From Sinotaia quadrata (lineage: Eukaryota > Mollusca > Gastropoda > Architaenioglossa > Viviparidae), in NCBI GenBank assembly GCA_028829895.1, contig CM054177.1, forward strand, positions 29,091,564 through 29,155,563: DNA of 64,000 nt. Direction: 5' to 3'. Each line of letters begins with the position of its first letter. The stretch's first letter is position 1. The translations under genes and the position numbers were made by a program. Positions 37,516 to 50,480 of this stretch are shown in pieces. The notes below the pieces were generated by a model, which was not told the origin of the DNA, ran no database searches, and was given only the letters and a program-made list of their open reading frames with translations.

Positions 37516-39164
37516 ATCTGTAATACGATACAAATGTCGACAGTAATCTATAATTTCAACGGGTAAGTTTAATGACTTAATAAAAAAATCAGTTGTTTTT
37601 CCTCATGGTCCTAGTCGTTTTAATAATAATAAAAACTACTACTTCTTATTACTAATAACAATAACAATAAACAGCCGTTACTGGTGATTTTTTTTTTTTA
37701 GTTCTTAGTCCACTATTAAGGCTAAAAACAAATAAAAGAATGTTCACGCGTGGTTGATTCATCTTCCAATATAGCTTATCTATGTATACACGAGAGATCG
37801 TTTTCAAAGCCAATGAAGAATGCCGAAGAATGTCACACTGCGTAGGAAAGGAGTGTCAAGGTGTTGAGGGCGGTTAGTACGTAATAAATGTTCACACAAT
37901 CTATATACGTATAGGTGTTATAAATAGTCACAACTTCAGTATATATGACGATTGTTTACACAATCTATATACGTGTAATAAATAGCCATATAGTTAATAG
38001 ATACGAGTGTTCACATAATCAAATAATAATCAAACTACGTATATTCCCATATAAAGGAATGAGAGAGTATTCATTATATATATTGACTGCTCACACGTCA
38101 AGTCATTATATAATGAATATTCCTATAAAGACTATATATATGAACTGATATACGCAGACCATGTATACTGACAAATATGTTATCCAGTCTAGTTGTGATG
38201 ACCACTCACAAACGGTCCAAATATAATGATTAGTTAAATACTTATTCTAGGTTTAAGAAGTGCACAAATTCAATCCACATATAATGATTAGTCACATCTA
38301 TGTATAATGCTTAATCACAAACTCAATCCATATAACGATTAGTCACAAAGTCAGTCAAAGCATAATTAATACACTTACGCTTTAGTCTCGGCTCAATGAA
38401 TAATTAATCAAACGTTCTAATGTAATGAATAGAGACAGTTGAATTTTATGTTTACACACTCAGCTAGAACAAAAAGTTCATTGCTCTGACTATAGTACGA
38501 TGGTTTTACACAAATAGTTAAAAGGTCACGCTTGACAATCGGGTAACCGTATCATGGTTAAACACTCTAGGTAGAACAATTAGGTAAAAAATCTCTGAGG
38601 TGTCATCAGACCACACTGGCTGTTGATATGCTACGATGTAAAGGTAAGTTATTCCGGATAGCAAGAATTCCAATATGATAGCTAATTATAGAATTGAGAT
38701 TTTCACCTGCGGAATGCAAGAGTGCGGGGATGCAAGAAGGCGGGAATAACAATGTATGCTCACTTCACTTCTTACGGCTCCAGAAATAACATTTAAAAAA
38801 TATATATATTGTGTATGCGTCTTTCTGGGACCCTCCCCCCCCCCCATGTATTCGACTATCTGATCTTTGTTCACACGATATATCGTACTCGGTCAGCGAT
38901 TAGAAAAGAACTCGAAAGTCGATCGATTAAGTAACCGTTCATGCAGCACACTTTCCATATATTTATTGTACCCATCCGACGAAGCGAGATGTGAAAACTG
39001 AGCTTTATGTTCCACCCGTGCTGTGATCACCACACAAATAAAATGCCCGATCAAACCCATTCGACTGAAACTGCAGTTCCATAAATAAGACACATACACT
39101 GATCAAAAATTGGATCTGAAAAGAAGATCGTGTTACGGAACAAATGCATTGGCATGCATTTCAA
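37516..39164. other. Intergenic DNA with degenerate short repeats
   Basis: Loose repeats of CACAATCTATATACGT and CATATAATGATTAGTCACA lie at about 37895-38350. A C13 homopolymer run lies at about 38833-38845. No gene. Confidence 0.45.
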
Positions 39165-39435
39165 CGCGCTCTCCCTTACTCACTAACAATGCATATACCG
39201 GGAAGGGGTGCAGGTGAGGGGTTGGAGCGGTCTCCTTACTCACTAACAATGCATATACCGGGGAGGGGTTGGAGCGGTCTCTCTCATACTCATTAACAAT
39301 GCATATACCGGGGAGAGGTGCTGGGGAGGGGTGCAGGGGAGGGGTTGGAGCGGTTTCTCTCTTACTCATTAACAATGCATATACCGGGGAGAGGTGCTGG
39401 GGAGGGGTTGGAGAGGTCTCTCTTTCTATGAACAG
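39165..39435. repeat. G-rich minisatellite, about 60-70 bp period, with G-quadruplex motifs
   Basis: Four units of ACTCATTAACAATGCATATA, CCGGGGAGAGGTGCT, GGGGAGGGGTTGGAGCGG. The richest unit, at 39323-39344, has two GGGGAGGGG blocks joined by TGCA. Confidence 0.88.
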
Positions 39436-41194
39436 TGCACATACATGGGCGAGAAAGCAGATTTATAAATAAAACAAGAAAAAAGATAATGGTAACAAGA
39501 AGGTATCCCAACTGAGAGCAAGAAGAATGAAGACAGACTAATGGTACTAGGACATCCGGGTGTAGCTAGGGTGCCGAGCTAAGATTTCATAGGGCTGGCA
39601 GGACACGACCAGTGAACTCAGCGAGTGGGCGATACGCCAGCTATGCCACCACTCCCACCCCCCGCTCCACTTACAGAACGACAGAGAAAACTATCAAAGA
39701 ATGCCAAAACTCTGATCAGCCTGATAACGCTGTTATAAAATGACAATACCAGCTGATTGGGCGATAAAAAATAGTTTGCTCTGAACGACATAAATCAGCT
39801 GATTTTGTTGATCCTCGCCACTATGTATTATCGCTGGAAAGACAGAATTGCAGTAGTGACTGGGTGAGTTATTTATAGAATGTTCATGAATTACTTACAC
39901 TTTCGTTGAAATTATATAATGGAGTTATAGCATAGTAGTTGGATGACAATGGTGATGCAATTATAAAATACCAATTATAAGTGATGAGTGTTTATTGATC
40001 AAACTCGTTCTAATATTGCATGAGTGGGCGATAAAAAATAAAAAAAACTAGTGTCCTTATTGTCTCACTCGTGGGATTTTTAAACTATCTCCTTTGAAAC
40101 TGCCTAAATGTAATAAATGCTGCTTACTTTAATACACTTTAATTTCACACATGAAGTGTGTGTAAGTGACAACCTTTCCAAGTCAGGGCATATATATACA
40201 TATATTGGATTTTTTATTATAGTCGCAAGCACTCTTTATCATACGCTTTCAAATAGAGGGAGGTAAGCAGAATGAACACAAACACTTTTTCCACTACTAC
40301 CTTCAAATCAAGAAAGATAAACCCATCACATCAAGAATGCGCGCAGTGATCTCGAGGTGTAACCGAACTACTTTCAAATCAAGGGACTTAACCTGTTTTT
40401 CTATATGCAATCGTGTATCGCACACCACAAACTTTGTGTCCGACTGTTAGAGGCATCATTAAAATTCAGACAACTGATTAAATGCCTGTCATCTCCATTT
40501 ACACAATACCGCAGTTCAAGTTTGATCTTACACGAAACTGATGCATAATTCCAAGTATGTTCTGTCTAAAGGAGTTTGTTTGTTTATGTTTGACCCAGTC
40601 TGAACTTCACAGAAATAAATTAAATTTGTTTTCACGTTTAATGTTAAATGATGTGTTTGCACTGGATTTAAAAAACTTTCTGTACTCTCACCTCACGAAC
40701 CCTAGTCTTTTATATAATATTGTTTACTAATAAAATACATTTCAATGAAGAACGCTTCTGTTGCACGTCATTAAAAGCTCTTGGTTTAAAAATACTAGTG
40801 GACATAGATTTGTATATGAGACGCTTTATTGTACAGAAAACTCTAGTGGACACTATTTCAGCTCAACAAAAATCATACTGCAGAGGAAAGTGATTGATGA
40901 ACGACAAAATATGCCATTCCTTGCTGACAACTGTCACAATGGAGTAACTTAAATGGCATTCCTTACCTTCAACTGTAACAATACAGTTAACTGACATGCC
41001 ATTTCTTACCTAGCAACTGTCACAATACAGCTGACATTATTATTATTATTATTTTTATTATTGCAATCAAATATTCAACTATATGGCACACAGCAATGCA
41101 ATACGTTAATCCCATTCAATGAAAGCCTAGTGGTAATTAATAATTTTATGAATGCTTATTATTACTACAGTATGTTTGTCCATAGTTTTCCAAC
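39436..41194. other. Intergenic DNA, no gene supported
   Basis: GGGCGATAAAAAATA occurs twice (about 39760 and 40026). CTGACATGCCATTTCTTACC / AACTGTCACAATAC duplications lie at about 40910-41035. Confidence 0.4.
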
Positions 41195-41700
41195 ATCATT
41201 CAATACAGTAACTATCCCAACATCTCCATTTTCACATCTAATAACTATTCCCAACATCTCCATTTTCACTACATCTAATAACTATTCCCAACATCTCCAT
41301 TTTTCACTACATCTAATAGTCATACAGCATGTATTACGCAGTACCTCCATCTCGCCTCTACCTAAAACAGATAGGTATAAAAGGTATAACAGTTCAAATA
41401 GTACCTACCGCTCGCAATCTACCTCCAACAATCGTGCGATAACTGCCGCGCAGTACTTCCCTCTTGCTCCTCCTAACTGTTTTACAGTAGAACAATCGTA
41501 CCTTAGCTGTAACCCAGTATCCTCTCCTTCTCTACTTCGAACAATCATACAATAACTGTCACACATAACTTCTCTCTCTCTCTCTACTTCGAACAATCGT
41601 ACAGTAAGGCACAATAACTGTCACACATAACCTCTCTCTCTACTTCGAACAATCATACAATGTCACACACTTCTCTCTCTCTACTTTGAACAGTCGTACA
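41195..41700. repeat. Two degenerate minisatellites (36-bp and about 45-bp)
   Basis: CATCTCCATTTTCACTACAT units occur at 41215-41325. CTACTTCGAACAATCRTACA with CTCTCT runs occur at 41400-41700. The 164-codon frame here is repeat-driven. Confidence 0.7.
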
Positions 41701-42194
41701 GCATCTGCAATAACCTATAACCTCCCACTCATCCAGGATCCAAACAGCTTTCCAAAAACTGTTGAACCGTAACGAACAAATGTAAAGTAACTGATATACT
41801 ATCTCACAATCACCACTCCCCACCCCACCTCCTGCAATCCTTCCCACTCTCCCTGAAATCGAGCCGCCGCACGGATAACAAACATTATTATTATTATTGT
41901 TTTTCACCATCCACACCAATCACCCCTACCTCGAACCATAACCTGTCCACCCCGTCGTTATCAAGGGTGTCTTGATACGGTATCACAGAGATCTGATGCT
42001 GGACGCCTATTCAAGCATGCAGCAAACTCGAGCAGCGTGCCAACTTTTTTCGAAACAATTTTCTGTTATCGATTTGTTTATTGATTTGAAAGCGGTTGAG
42101 TATCATACAAATTATGTGAAACTGAACGCAACGAACGCCATGCATATCACATGTCAGAAATGACGAAACTGAGCACACGCACATGTTTGAACAG

Positions 42195-42560
42195 AAGCGT
42201 CAAATAATAACACACTCGAGCAGTGAACTTTTAATAGACACGCTATAGCAGTCAACAAATAATTGCACACTCGAGCAAGGAACAAATAATAACCACACTC
42301 GAACAGTGAACATTTAATAACCACAGTCAAGTAGTGAACATGTAATAACCACATTCGAGCAGTGAACAAATAATAACCAAACTCGAACAGTGAACATTTA
42401 ATAACCACAGTCAAGTAGTGAACATTTAATAACCACACTCGAGCAAGGAACAAATAATAACCACACTCGAACAGTGAACATTTAATAACCACAGTCAAGT
42501 AGTGAACATTTAATAACCACACTCGAGCAGTGAACAAATAATAACCACACTCGAGCTGTG
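42195..42560. repeat. Minisatellite of about 30-bp half-units
   Basis: Alternating ATAACCACACTCGARCAGTG and ATAACCACAGTCAAGTAGTG, joined by AACAAATA or AACATTTA. About 12 half-units. Confidence 0.87.
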
Positions 42561-42566
42561 AACATT

Positions 42567-42790
42567 AAATAATACACGTGTTTTGGTCTAGTGTCCCGTC
42601 AGACGTAAAATAATACACGTGTTTTGGTCTAGTGTCCCGTCAGACGTAAAATAATACACGTGTTTTGGTCTAGTTTCCCGTCAGACGTAAAATAATACAC
42701 GTGTTTTGGTCTAGTGTCCCGTCAGACTTGAAATAATACACGTGTTTTGGTCTAGTGTCTCGTCAGACTTGAAATAATATGTGTTTTATG
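42567..42790. repeat. 41-bp minisatellite, five copies
   Basis: AATAATACACGTGTTTTGGT, CTAGTGTCCCGTCAGACGT. Each copy has an ACACGTGT E-box core. Confidence 0.9.
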
Positions 42791-42826
42791 ATCAAGCCTG
42801 CAGTCAAACATAAAATAATATGTGTA

Positions 42827-43112
42827 GGCGGTTCCCAAATTACGGTGGATTCGAAATTACAGCGCTCTGTCCATATAATTACTTAAAATCGCCTTAACGG
42901 CGCTAGGTTCGGCAACGCACTACTTTTGTCCGCGCATCGAGAGTAGCCTAAAGTCTTGCGCCAGGGCGGTAGACAGGCAAGCAGAGAATAGTTAAATATA
43001 TGATAGACGTTAGCGTCATTGCCGCTGTATGCCGCTAAAGAGGTCGGCGGAGGCGAAAATCCGACTTAAGTCGGGGGAAAATAACGAACTCCGCCATTAC
43101 TTGTGGACCGCC
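42827..43112. mobile_element. 286-bp MITE with TA target duplication (Tc1/mariner superfamily, perhaps pogo/Tigger-like)
   Basis: TA flanks both sides (42825-42826 and 43113-43114). The left end GGCGGTTCCCAAATTACGG and the right end read inward (GGCGGTCCACAAGTAATGG) form an inverted repeat of about 35-40 bp with mismatches. The body is much more GC-rich than its flanks and holds ACTTAAGTCGG. No coding capacity. Confidence 0.75.
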
Positions 43113-43224
43113 TACTTCGATCGGTCGCCAGTCCAACTCTAATTAATAGGGTCTACCACGAAACATAACATATTACACATATTTCTACCAGGCCTTATTT
43201 GTATGGTGTATAATGTTTCTCCCT

Positions 43225-43620
43225 GTCCTAATCATTGGTGTTAATGTGTTTCTTAACACCTAGCCATATCTTCTGAAAAGTAATGGTATGAGTGTTAATG
43301 TGTTTCTTAACACTTAGCCATATCTTTTGAAAAGTAACGATATGAGTGTTAATGCGTTGAATGCGTGTATGGGATTTAAAATCTAAAGTTGGTATAGGAT
43401 TTAAAACTAATGCTGGTATTGGATTTAAAACATAATGCATGTATGTGATAGTATTGGATTTAAAACATAATGCTGTTATTAGATTTAAAACCTAATGCTG
43501 TTATTGGATTTAAAACCTAATGCTGGTATGTGATGTATAACCTAATACTAAAATGACATTTAAAGCATAATGCTGGTATTGGATTTAAAATCTAATACTG
43601 GTAGGTCCATTAGACAGCAA
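43225..43620. repeat. Minisatellites: 57-bp pair, then a 25-bp array
   Basis: GTGTTAATGTGTTTCTTAAC twice, then GGATTTAAAACCTAATGCTG about ten times. Confidence 0.82.
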
Positions 43621-44394
43621 TCTAAACCTCAATCATATATTATACAAATCGGTGTCACAGCAACATTATGTAAACAGCTATGTATTTTTACATCTACGTT
43701 TGCGTTTTTAAAGAAAATGAACATTTGGCCCATACACAGAGTTTGACAATGGGACATAAAGCGTGGATGATTCCATAAGGGCTTTAAGCCACCAGTTGTT
43801 GTGGTATGCAATGGGTTTGTTCAAAAGTTTTCTTAATTTCGTCTTTAGTCTTCTTTTACTGTGATTGCTTATGCAATGACAGTGGTTAAAAGAATGGTTG
43901 TTGTGTTGTTAATAAATTAACCCTACCCAGATACATATAAATAATTGCATTGTTAGTGTCATATGTTAGGGTGACTTATATTCATACAATTAGTCCGCCA
44001 AACCCAGTCTCTAAGGCTAATCCCAATTACCCCCACCCCATTTAAACTTCACACACATCGAAAATAAAAACAAAACAAACATCAACAAAAAAATAACATT
44101 ACCTCAGCCACCTGAAGGTACACGTTTCCGTTCATAAACCAACATAGGTAATAGAATATAAATAATCTCATACAACTTTTTAATGTTATCTTTTTTAAAA
44201 AAATACAGATTAATGATAATAAACCAACATAGGTAACAGAATACAAATAATATTATATAACTTTTTAAGTTATCTTTTAAAAAAATATTGATTAATGATA
44301 ATAAAACTATGGCGAGGGGTAATTTTAAGTTTTTGTTTGTTTATATTATATAGCTTTGTTGTGCACATCTTTGGGAAAAGGCCGTTAGCTAGAG
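43621..44394. other. Intergenic DNA with a 100-bp duplication
   Basis: AAACCAACATAGGTAAYAGA and following sequence occur at about 44135 and 44221. No gene. Confidence 0.5.
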
Positions 44395-44680
44395 TGTTTG
44401 AAAAAGGTTACACTTATATCAGTACAATACAAAATTCGAAAGAGGCTGTGAAGTAGCATGATTGAAAAACTTATGTTACGTCAGTACAAAGACACTTTTT
44501 TGTTAGTACCACTTTAGAAATAGGTCATGAAGTAGCATGATTGAAAAACTTAGATTTATATCAGTATATTTTTAGAAACAGGTCGTGAGGTAGCGTGATT
44601 GAAAAACTTAGATTTATGTGTCAGTATATTTTTAGAAACAGGTCGTGAGGTAGCGTGATTGAAAAGTTTATACCTATGTC
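44395..44680. repeat. 60-odd-bp minisatellite, about five copies
   Basis: Units contain CGTGAGGTAGCGTGATTGAA, AAACTTAGATTTATGTCAG. The last copies are the most alike. Confidence 0.82.
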
Positions 44681-44873
44681 AGTTCAACTGTCGGGCTACC
44701 ATTCTTCAATCTCTCGTGTTATCTGTGTTCATCTCAGTTGACACAGGCTTCTTGTAGTCAGAGAGTTTTCCAGAGAAACAGTTTTAACGGAGTCGAAGCT
44801 TCTCGTCACGAAAATACAGGCACCTTAGTTAGAATCTCAAAACAATACTTGTTTGCAGACAAGTCATTCAGTG

Positions 44874-44880
<7 letters not shown>

Positions 44881-44955
<75 letters not shown>
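44881..44955. repeat. (CA)n microsatellite, 75 bp
   Basis: Uninterrupted CA dinucleotides, ended by GCGGCCGC, which is a NotI site and unusual in this AT-rich DNA. Confidence 0.97.
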
Positions 44956-44957
<2 letters not shown>

Positions 44958-45044
44958 GGCCGCTTTTGTCTTCCAGTCCATGACTCGTTCAATACTACAC
45001 TCTGGTTTCGTATTTAGCACTTGTAAACTGATTGTCTCAGGCTA

Positions 45045-45945
45045 AAGTAGTGCAATCTTTATGCATCTAATTTACTCTGGGTAAAGTAGTGCAATCTTTA
45101 TGCATCTAATTTACTCTGGGTAAAGCAGTGTAATCTTTATGCATCTAATTTACTCTGGGTAAAGCAGTGTAATCTTTATGCATTTAATTTATTCTGGGTA
45201 TAGCAGTGTAATCTTTATGCATTTAATTTACTCTGGGTAAAGCAGTGTAATCTTTATACATTTAATTTACTCTGGGTAAAGCAGTGTAATCTTTATGCAT
45301 TTAATTTACTCTGGATAAAGCAGTGTAATCTTTATGCATTTAATTTACTCACGGTAAACGCAGTGTAATTTTTATGCATTTAATTTACTCAGGGTAAACG
45401 CAGTGTAATCTTTATGCATTTAATTTACTCAGGGTCAATGCAGTGTAACCTTTATACATCTAATTTACTCAAGGTCAACGCAGTGTAATCTATATAAATC
45501 TAAATTACAAAGTCACGTACACTTATCACTTGTCACATACCTCATGGAGACCAACACACTTCACTTACTCTAAAAAAAAAAATTAAAAAAATTCATAACA
45601 ATTATTAAAAAAAAAACAGCACACCCACCCACCCACCGACAACAGTCGCGACAACGAGCAGTCATAGAAATAATACACACAAACTCAACAACGCACGAAC
45701 ATCCCCCCCCCCTCCCTGAATGCCAGTGAAAGGAGGAAGGCCCCACAGGAATCCCCCCAAAAGCTGAAAACAACGAAAAGATGAAAAGCTTTCACGCAAT
45801 TCCCTAGGGGCAAGGAAGCCAACGGAAGAAAAGGGTAAACGCAGTGTAGCCGTTATACATCTAATTTACTCACGGTAGATATTGTGTAACCTTTATACAT
45901 CTAATTTACTCACGGTAGATATTGTGTAACCTTTACCACAAAGCC
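45045..45945. repeat. 39-bp minisatellite, interrupted
   Basis: About 12 copies of CTTTATGCATTTAATTTACT, CTGGGTAAAGCAGTGTAAT run from 45045 to 45510. The array resumes at 45833-45945. Between them are about 300 bp of non-repeat, C/A-rich DNA with homopolymer runs (A10, C10) that may be an insertion. Confidence 0.87.
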
Positions 45946-46156
45946 TTAACAACTGTCAGATTTAAGCCTTTGTGACCAGGCTGCCCTTGCGCACCTACGA
46001 AAGCAGCAGAGATCTGAGAATTAGCAGTCAGTGCAATAGGAGTGACTGTTGTTTACAAGCAAAAGACGCAGCGGGGAACTCACTGATTAATAATAAAATA
46101 ATAAACAATTCTAATATACACTAGGTCCATTTATAGTGACCACACACAGAACGCAT

Positions 46157-46280
46157 ACAAACACGAACACATACAAATCAAATGACATGTGAACCCGAAT
46201 GAATAAATAAACTATTATACAAACACGAACACATACAAATCAAATGACATGTGAACCCGAATGAATAAATAAACTGTTAT
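46157..46280. repeat. 62-bp tandem duplication
   Basis: ACAAACACGAACACATACAA begins at 46157 and 46219; the copies are nearly identical. Confidence 0.92.
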
Positions 46281-46552
46281 AAAATCACGAGCGGGATCTA
46301 AACAAAACACGATACTGACGTTTGATTTCAAGCATGTACTCGCATACACTCTCGGACACACGCGCACACATCACACGCACGTATACACACACTCTTCCGA
46401 TTTTACGATTCTAGAGTGTGCTTGCGATAACAAAAGTTTATTTCGAACAGAATCGATAGGCCGATAACGTAAAAAATTTAAAAAATGTAACAATCGATTT
46501 ACTACGTTTTACTGATGACATTTCAAAATATACAATTGTCAAGCTTTAAAGA

Positions 46553-46554
<2 letters not shown>

Positions 46555-46629
<75 letters not shown>
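46555..46629. repeat. (GT)n microsatellite, 75 bp
   Basis: Uninterrupted TG dinucleotides. Confidence 0.97.
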
Positions 46630-46632
<3 letters not shown>

Positions 46633-47069
46633 TGTGTTTGAGAAAATACCCATTTCATAAATTTCCTACAGCCACATTTACTCTCCTAATCTTGAAAACT
46701 CACCCCGCCCCAATCCCATCCCAAACTGTCTCGGTTCATGAAGTGAATAATAATTATTCAGGAAAGTCTTAATAATGTGTACACATTTTCTCCATTTAAT
46801 ACTGGACGCCACAAATATAAAAGCATGTAAAAGAAAAACACGTATGCAATTATTAAAAACAAAACAATATACGACAACGAATGGACGTTTTAAATGACAC
46901 TTCGGTGATAGTCGGCCTTTCTACTTGTGCGTATTTGTCGAACTTTCGGGTGGGAAGCAGTAAGGATTGAGCATTGAACAGTCGGGCAAGGATGCTTTAC
47001 TATTACTCATTTTAAAAATCTCTTTGTAACAGTAGTAGCAGAAGATGTTGTAATAGTTTATAAGTAGTG

Positions 47070-47515
47070 GTGTATATTTTGAGTAAAGGATACACAAGTT
47101 ATACACTTTAGTAGTAGTGTATATTTTGAGTAAAGGATACACAAGTTATACGCATAATTAGTAGTGTATATTTTGAGTAAAGGATACACAAGCTATACGC
47201 ATAATTAGTAGTGTATATTTTGAGTAAAGGATACACAAGCTATACACATAATTAGTAGTGTATATTTTGAGTAAAGGATACACAAGCTATACACATAATT
47301 AGTAGTGTATATTTTGAGTAAAGGATACACAAGCTATACACATAATTAGTAGTGTATATTTTGAGTAAAGGATACACAAGCTATACACATAATTAGTAGT
47401 GTATATTTTGAGTAAAGGATACACAAGCTATACACATAATTAGTAGTGTATATTTTGAGTAAAGGATACACAAGCTATACACATAATTAGTAGTGTATAT
47501 TTTGAGTAAAGGCTT
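47070..47515. repeat. 47-bp minisatellite, about nine copies
   Basis: GTGTATATTTTGAGTAAAGG, ATACACAAGCTATACACATA, ATTAGTA. Very homogeneous towards 47515. Confidence 0.93.
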
Positions 47516-47629
47516 GCTAAAATACGGAACTCCAAACAAAATGCGAGTGTGATCCATGCAATGAAAACTTGCTAAAATACGGACTCCAAACAATATGCAC
47601 AAATACGGAACATCTCTTAAGTATGCAAG

Positions 47630-47912
47630 TAGGAGAGAAGAAGACAGAGGAAAAAAACCACACACAGAGTAAGAGCGAGGGAGGATTAGAGGGAGGGATT
47701 TGAGAGAAAGGGAAAGTGTGATCAGAGAGAGATGGATTAGTTATAGCGGAAAATAGTAGAGAGAGAGAGAGAGCTTGAGATAGAATGGGAGTGTGAAAGA
47801 CGGAGAGAGGAAGAAAGGACGAGCTGGAGAAAGAGAGAGAGAGGAAGAGGTGGAGAAAGAGACGAAGAGAGAATTAGGTAGAGGGGAAGAGCGAGGGTTG
47901 GAGAGAGAAGCA
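47630..47912. repeat. Polypurine (GA-rich) tract
   Basis: About 280 bp, almost all A and G on the plus strand (GAGAGAGAGA, GGAAGAGG). It runs directly into the palindrome centre. Confidence 0.85.
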
Positions 47913-47968
47913 TGCTTCTCTCTCCAACCCTCGCTCTTCCCCTCTACCTAATTCTCTCTTCGTCTCTT
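47857..47968. repeat. Perfect 112-bp palindrome, no spacer
   Basis: The arms 47857-47912 and 47913-47968 are exact reverse complements. The centre is AAGCATGCTT. Symmetry stops at 47856/47969. Confidence 0.96.
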
Positions 47969-48024
47969 ACTGTTTGAGAGGAAAAACAGTAATAAAGTAA
48001 TTTGTTCTCTAAAGACACAAAACC

Positions 48025-48435
48025 CTAACAGTAACTTGTCTCAAAGTGGAGAAAAGACAACAATAAACATTTATCGTACGATCTTGTCTCAAAGTGGAGA
48101 AAAAACAACAATAAACATTCATCGTACGATCTTGTCTCAGCACGTAAAATCAAACAAACGTTAATTAATTACAAGCATTGTATCTTGTTTAAGTATAAAA
48201 ACACTACCACTAACTTAAAAACACATACAAACTACAGGAACCATTTCAGTAGAAAAACACATAAATATTAATACTAATTACATTTAGTCACTTGTCTAAT
48301 AGAAAAATACTAATACTAATTTGCATATACAATCAACTTTCTAGCAGAAAAGCACTAATATTAATTGCATGTACAATCAACTTTCTAGCAGAAAAGCACT
48401 AATATTAATTGCATGTACAATCGACGGTCCCCCAA
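48025..48435. repeat. Small tandem duplications
   Basis: CTTGTCTCAAAGTGGAGAAA occurs twice (about 48037 and 48087). AATCAACTTTCTAGCAGAAA occurs twice near 48330-48420. Confidence 0.8.
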
Positions 48436-49901
48436 GTAAAATTCAAATATTTATCATAACAATAAGTTTCGATAGAAAAAAACGAAAACTATATATTATA
48501 ACTGTTCCCATGGATAAAAAATGCACAGAAAAAATTTAAAAAATAAAATTCAAACATACATAAAAGCCTGCTTAAATTGCCAGGAACGGCACCAGGTTTC
48601 CTGTCTAGCTACCCCTTTAGCAAAATTTGTTAGAGGGTAGCAATGTGTACAACCTTATTACGACCTTTTACCACAATCATTATCTGGTAACCGCACTTTA
48701 ACGTTGCGGCACATAAAGCCAGCTATTAGTGCCGGTAAGAATGGTGACGGAACGCAACAAAAAGAGAGCAAGTGCCTACCCTGTCATCTGACAACAGGAC
48801 TCGTTTTACATAGACGTGATTGAAAGGGCTGTCATTATTTTACGTCTCCAAAAGTACGAGTCTAATGACGGGTCTCAAGGTATCAAGGTGCAAAACAACT
48901 CCAGTGATGAAATTGTGTATTCGTAGTCTTAGCAGTGACTGTGTGATTCTTTCCACTCCATTGCAGAGGCTTGTGAACGCTCCGTGAAAAGGGAGAGAAC
49001 AACGCCCAAGAATTCCCTTGTTTGCCGAGACATTAAATTCACTTATCGCGCGGGAAGAAAAAAAAAGCACCATAATAATTTCTTTTTAAATCAGTAAACT
49101 GATGTCAGGACATGTATTTTATTATCGCCACGCCGGCACCCTCTCGTGAGTTGCCGGTGGCAACAAAACAGGAATATTTGTTAATATGAGTCGATTGCTA
49201 ATGGCACACCTCAAAGGTCACGGGAGAAAGTAAAGGAGTTCAACCCTCCCAGCCCTGAGACCACATTAAATTCCAGATTTAAAAAATATTCAAAATCATT
49301 ATTCAAATAAGAACAAGAAGAATGCAATAATGTGCGTTAAAGTAATGAAATTGAAAACTAAATAGCAACGAACATAAGTGAGGTCAGAACATTATTTTCT
49401 TTGTGGTTTTTTTTCTACATATTTCTTCCCTCAGTCGTTCCAGACTTATTTCAGTCTTTCCTTCTAACACTTCAGAGGTAACGCTTAAATAATAACACTA
49501 ACTCCAACACCATCGTCAACACCAACGCCAACATGAACACAAAGAACACCAGTTTTAAATATTTTCTGCTTCACTGATTACGGTCACTGTGATGGCTGTT
49601 TGTGTGAAACTGTACAAGTTACAATCAAGGTAACACAATGACGTATCGTGCTTGCAGAGATAATTCAAGACACGGAAACATCCATGGTTTTTTTTAAAGA
49701 AGACTGCGAGTACAGGACCGGATTAAGGCCTTCCAGTATAAGGTGCCCACTCCACCTCTCCCCTAAAAATTATGCAACAAACAGGAAAAGCAAAATTAAG
49801 ACAGAGAATGTTTCTATTAACTGAAATAACACTTTCATTAACTGTTTGATTAAGTTTATTTCTCGATTTTCTGACGGCGTTTTATTAAAGCAATCATGTC
49901 C
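48436..49901. other. Intergenic DNA, no gene supported
   Basis: A GC-richer patch at 48570-49040 has no repeat or coding support. AGGACCGGATTAAGGCC at 49716 resembles a frequent animal transposon motif, without a partner. Confidence 0.4.
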
Positions 49902-50078
49902 GCTGCAATGCAAAGTAAAGCACATGAACGAAGTCTGTCCTCTTGTGTGTGGGCTTTTCAATCTTTTAGCTGAGGACAAGAACATGCTGCAATGCAAAGT
50001 GCAGTACAGGAACAAAATCTGTTCCCTTGTGTGTGGGCTTTTCAATCTTTTAGCTGAGGACAAGAACATGCTGCAGTC
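49902..50078. repeat. 85-bp tandem duplication
   Basis: CTGCAATGCAAAGT begins at 49902 and 49987; the shared part includes GTGTGTGGGCTTTTCAATCT. Confidence 0.9.
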
Positions 50079-50251
50079 CAGTCAGTAAGGTTCGATATTA
50101 CGAAAATGCGTAGAGCAATCTCTAAGTATGGACATAAATACTGTATTCCATATTTCTCTGTTAAGTCACGAAGAACCATGTGACTTAATTTCTTTTCACC
50201 TGTAAGACTATACTTTGTTCCAAGTAAGTATATAGCACTGAAATTACCACA

Positions 50252-50480
50252 CTTCTCCTGGCAGATTACACTTTGTTGCAAATATACAACACTGAAATTA
50301 AAATACTTCTCCTGGCAGATGATACTTTGTTGCAAATATACAACACTGAAATTAAAATACTTCTCCTGGCAGATTACACTTTGTTGCAAATATACAACAC
50401 TGAAATTAAAATACTTCTCCTGGCAGATGATACTTTGTTGCAAATATACAACACTGAAAAATACTTCTCCTGGCAGATTC
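50252..50480. repeat. 54-bp minisatellite, about four and a half copies
   Basis: CTTCTCCTGGCAGATKAYAC, TTTGTTGCAAATATACAACA. Because 54 is a multiple of three, it gives spurious open frames on both strands. Confidence 0.92.

Noticed and set aside
41061..41555. 164-codon plus-strand frame, serine/threonine/asparagine-rich
   Set aside because: Low-complexity and repeat-derived composition, no domain, no splice context.
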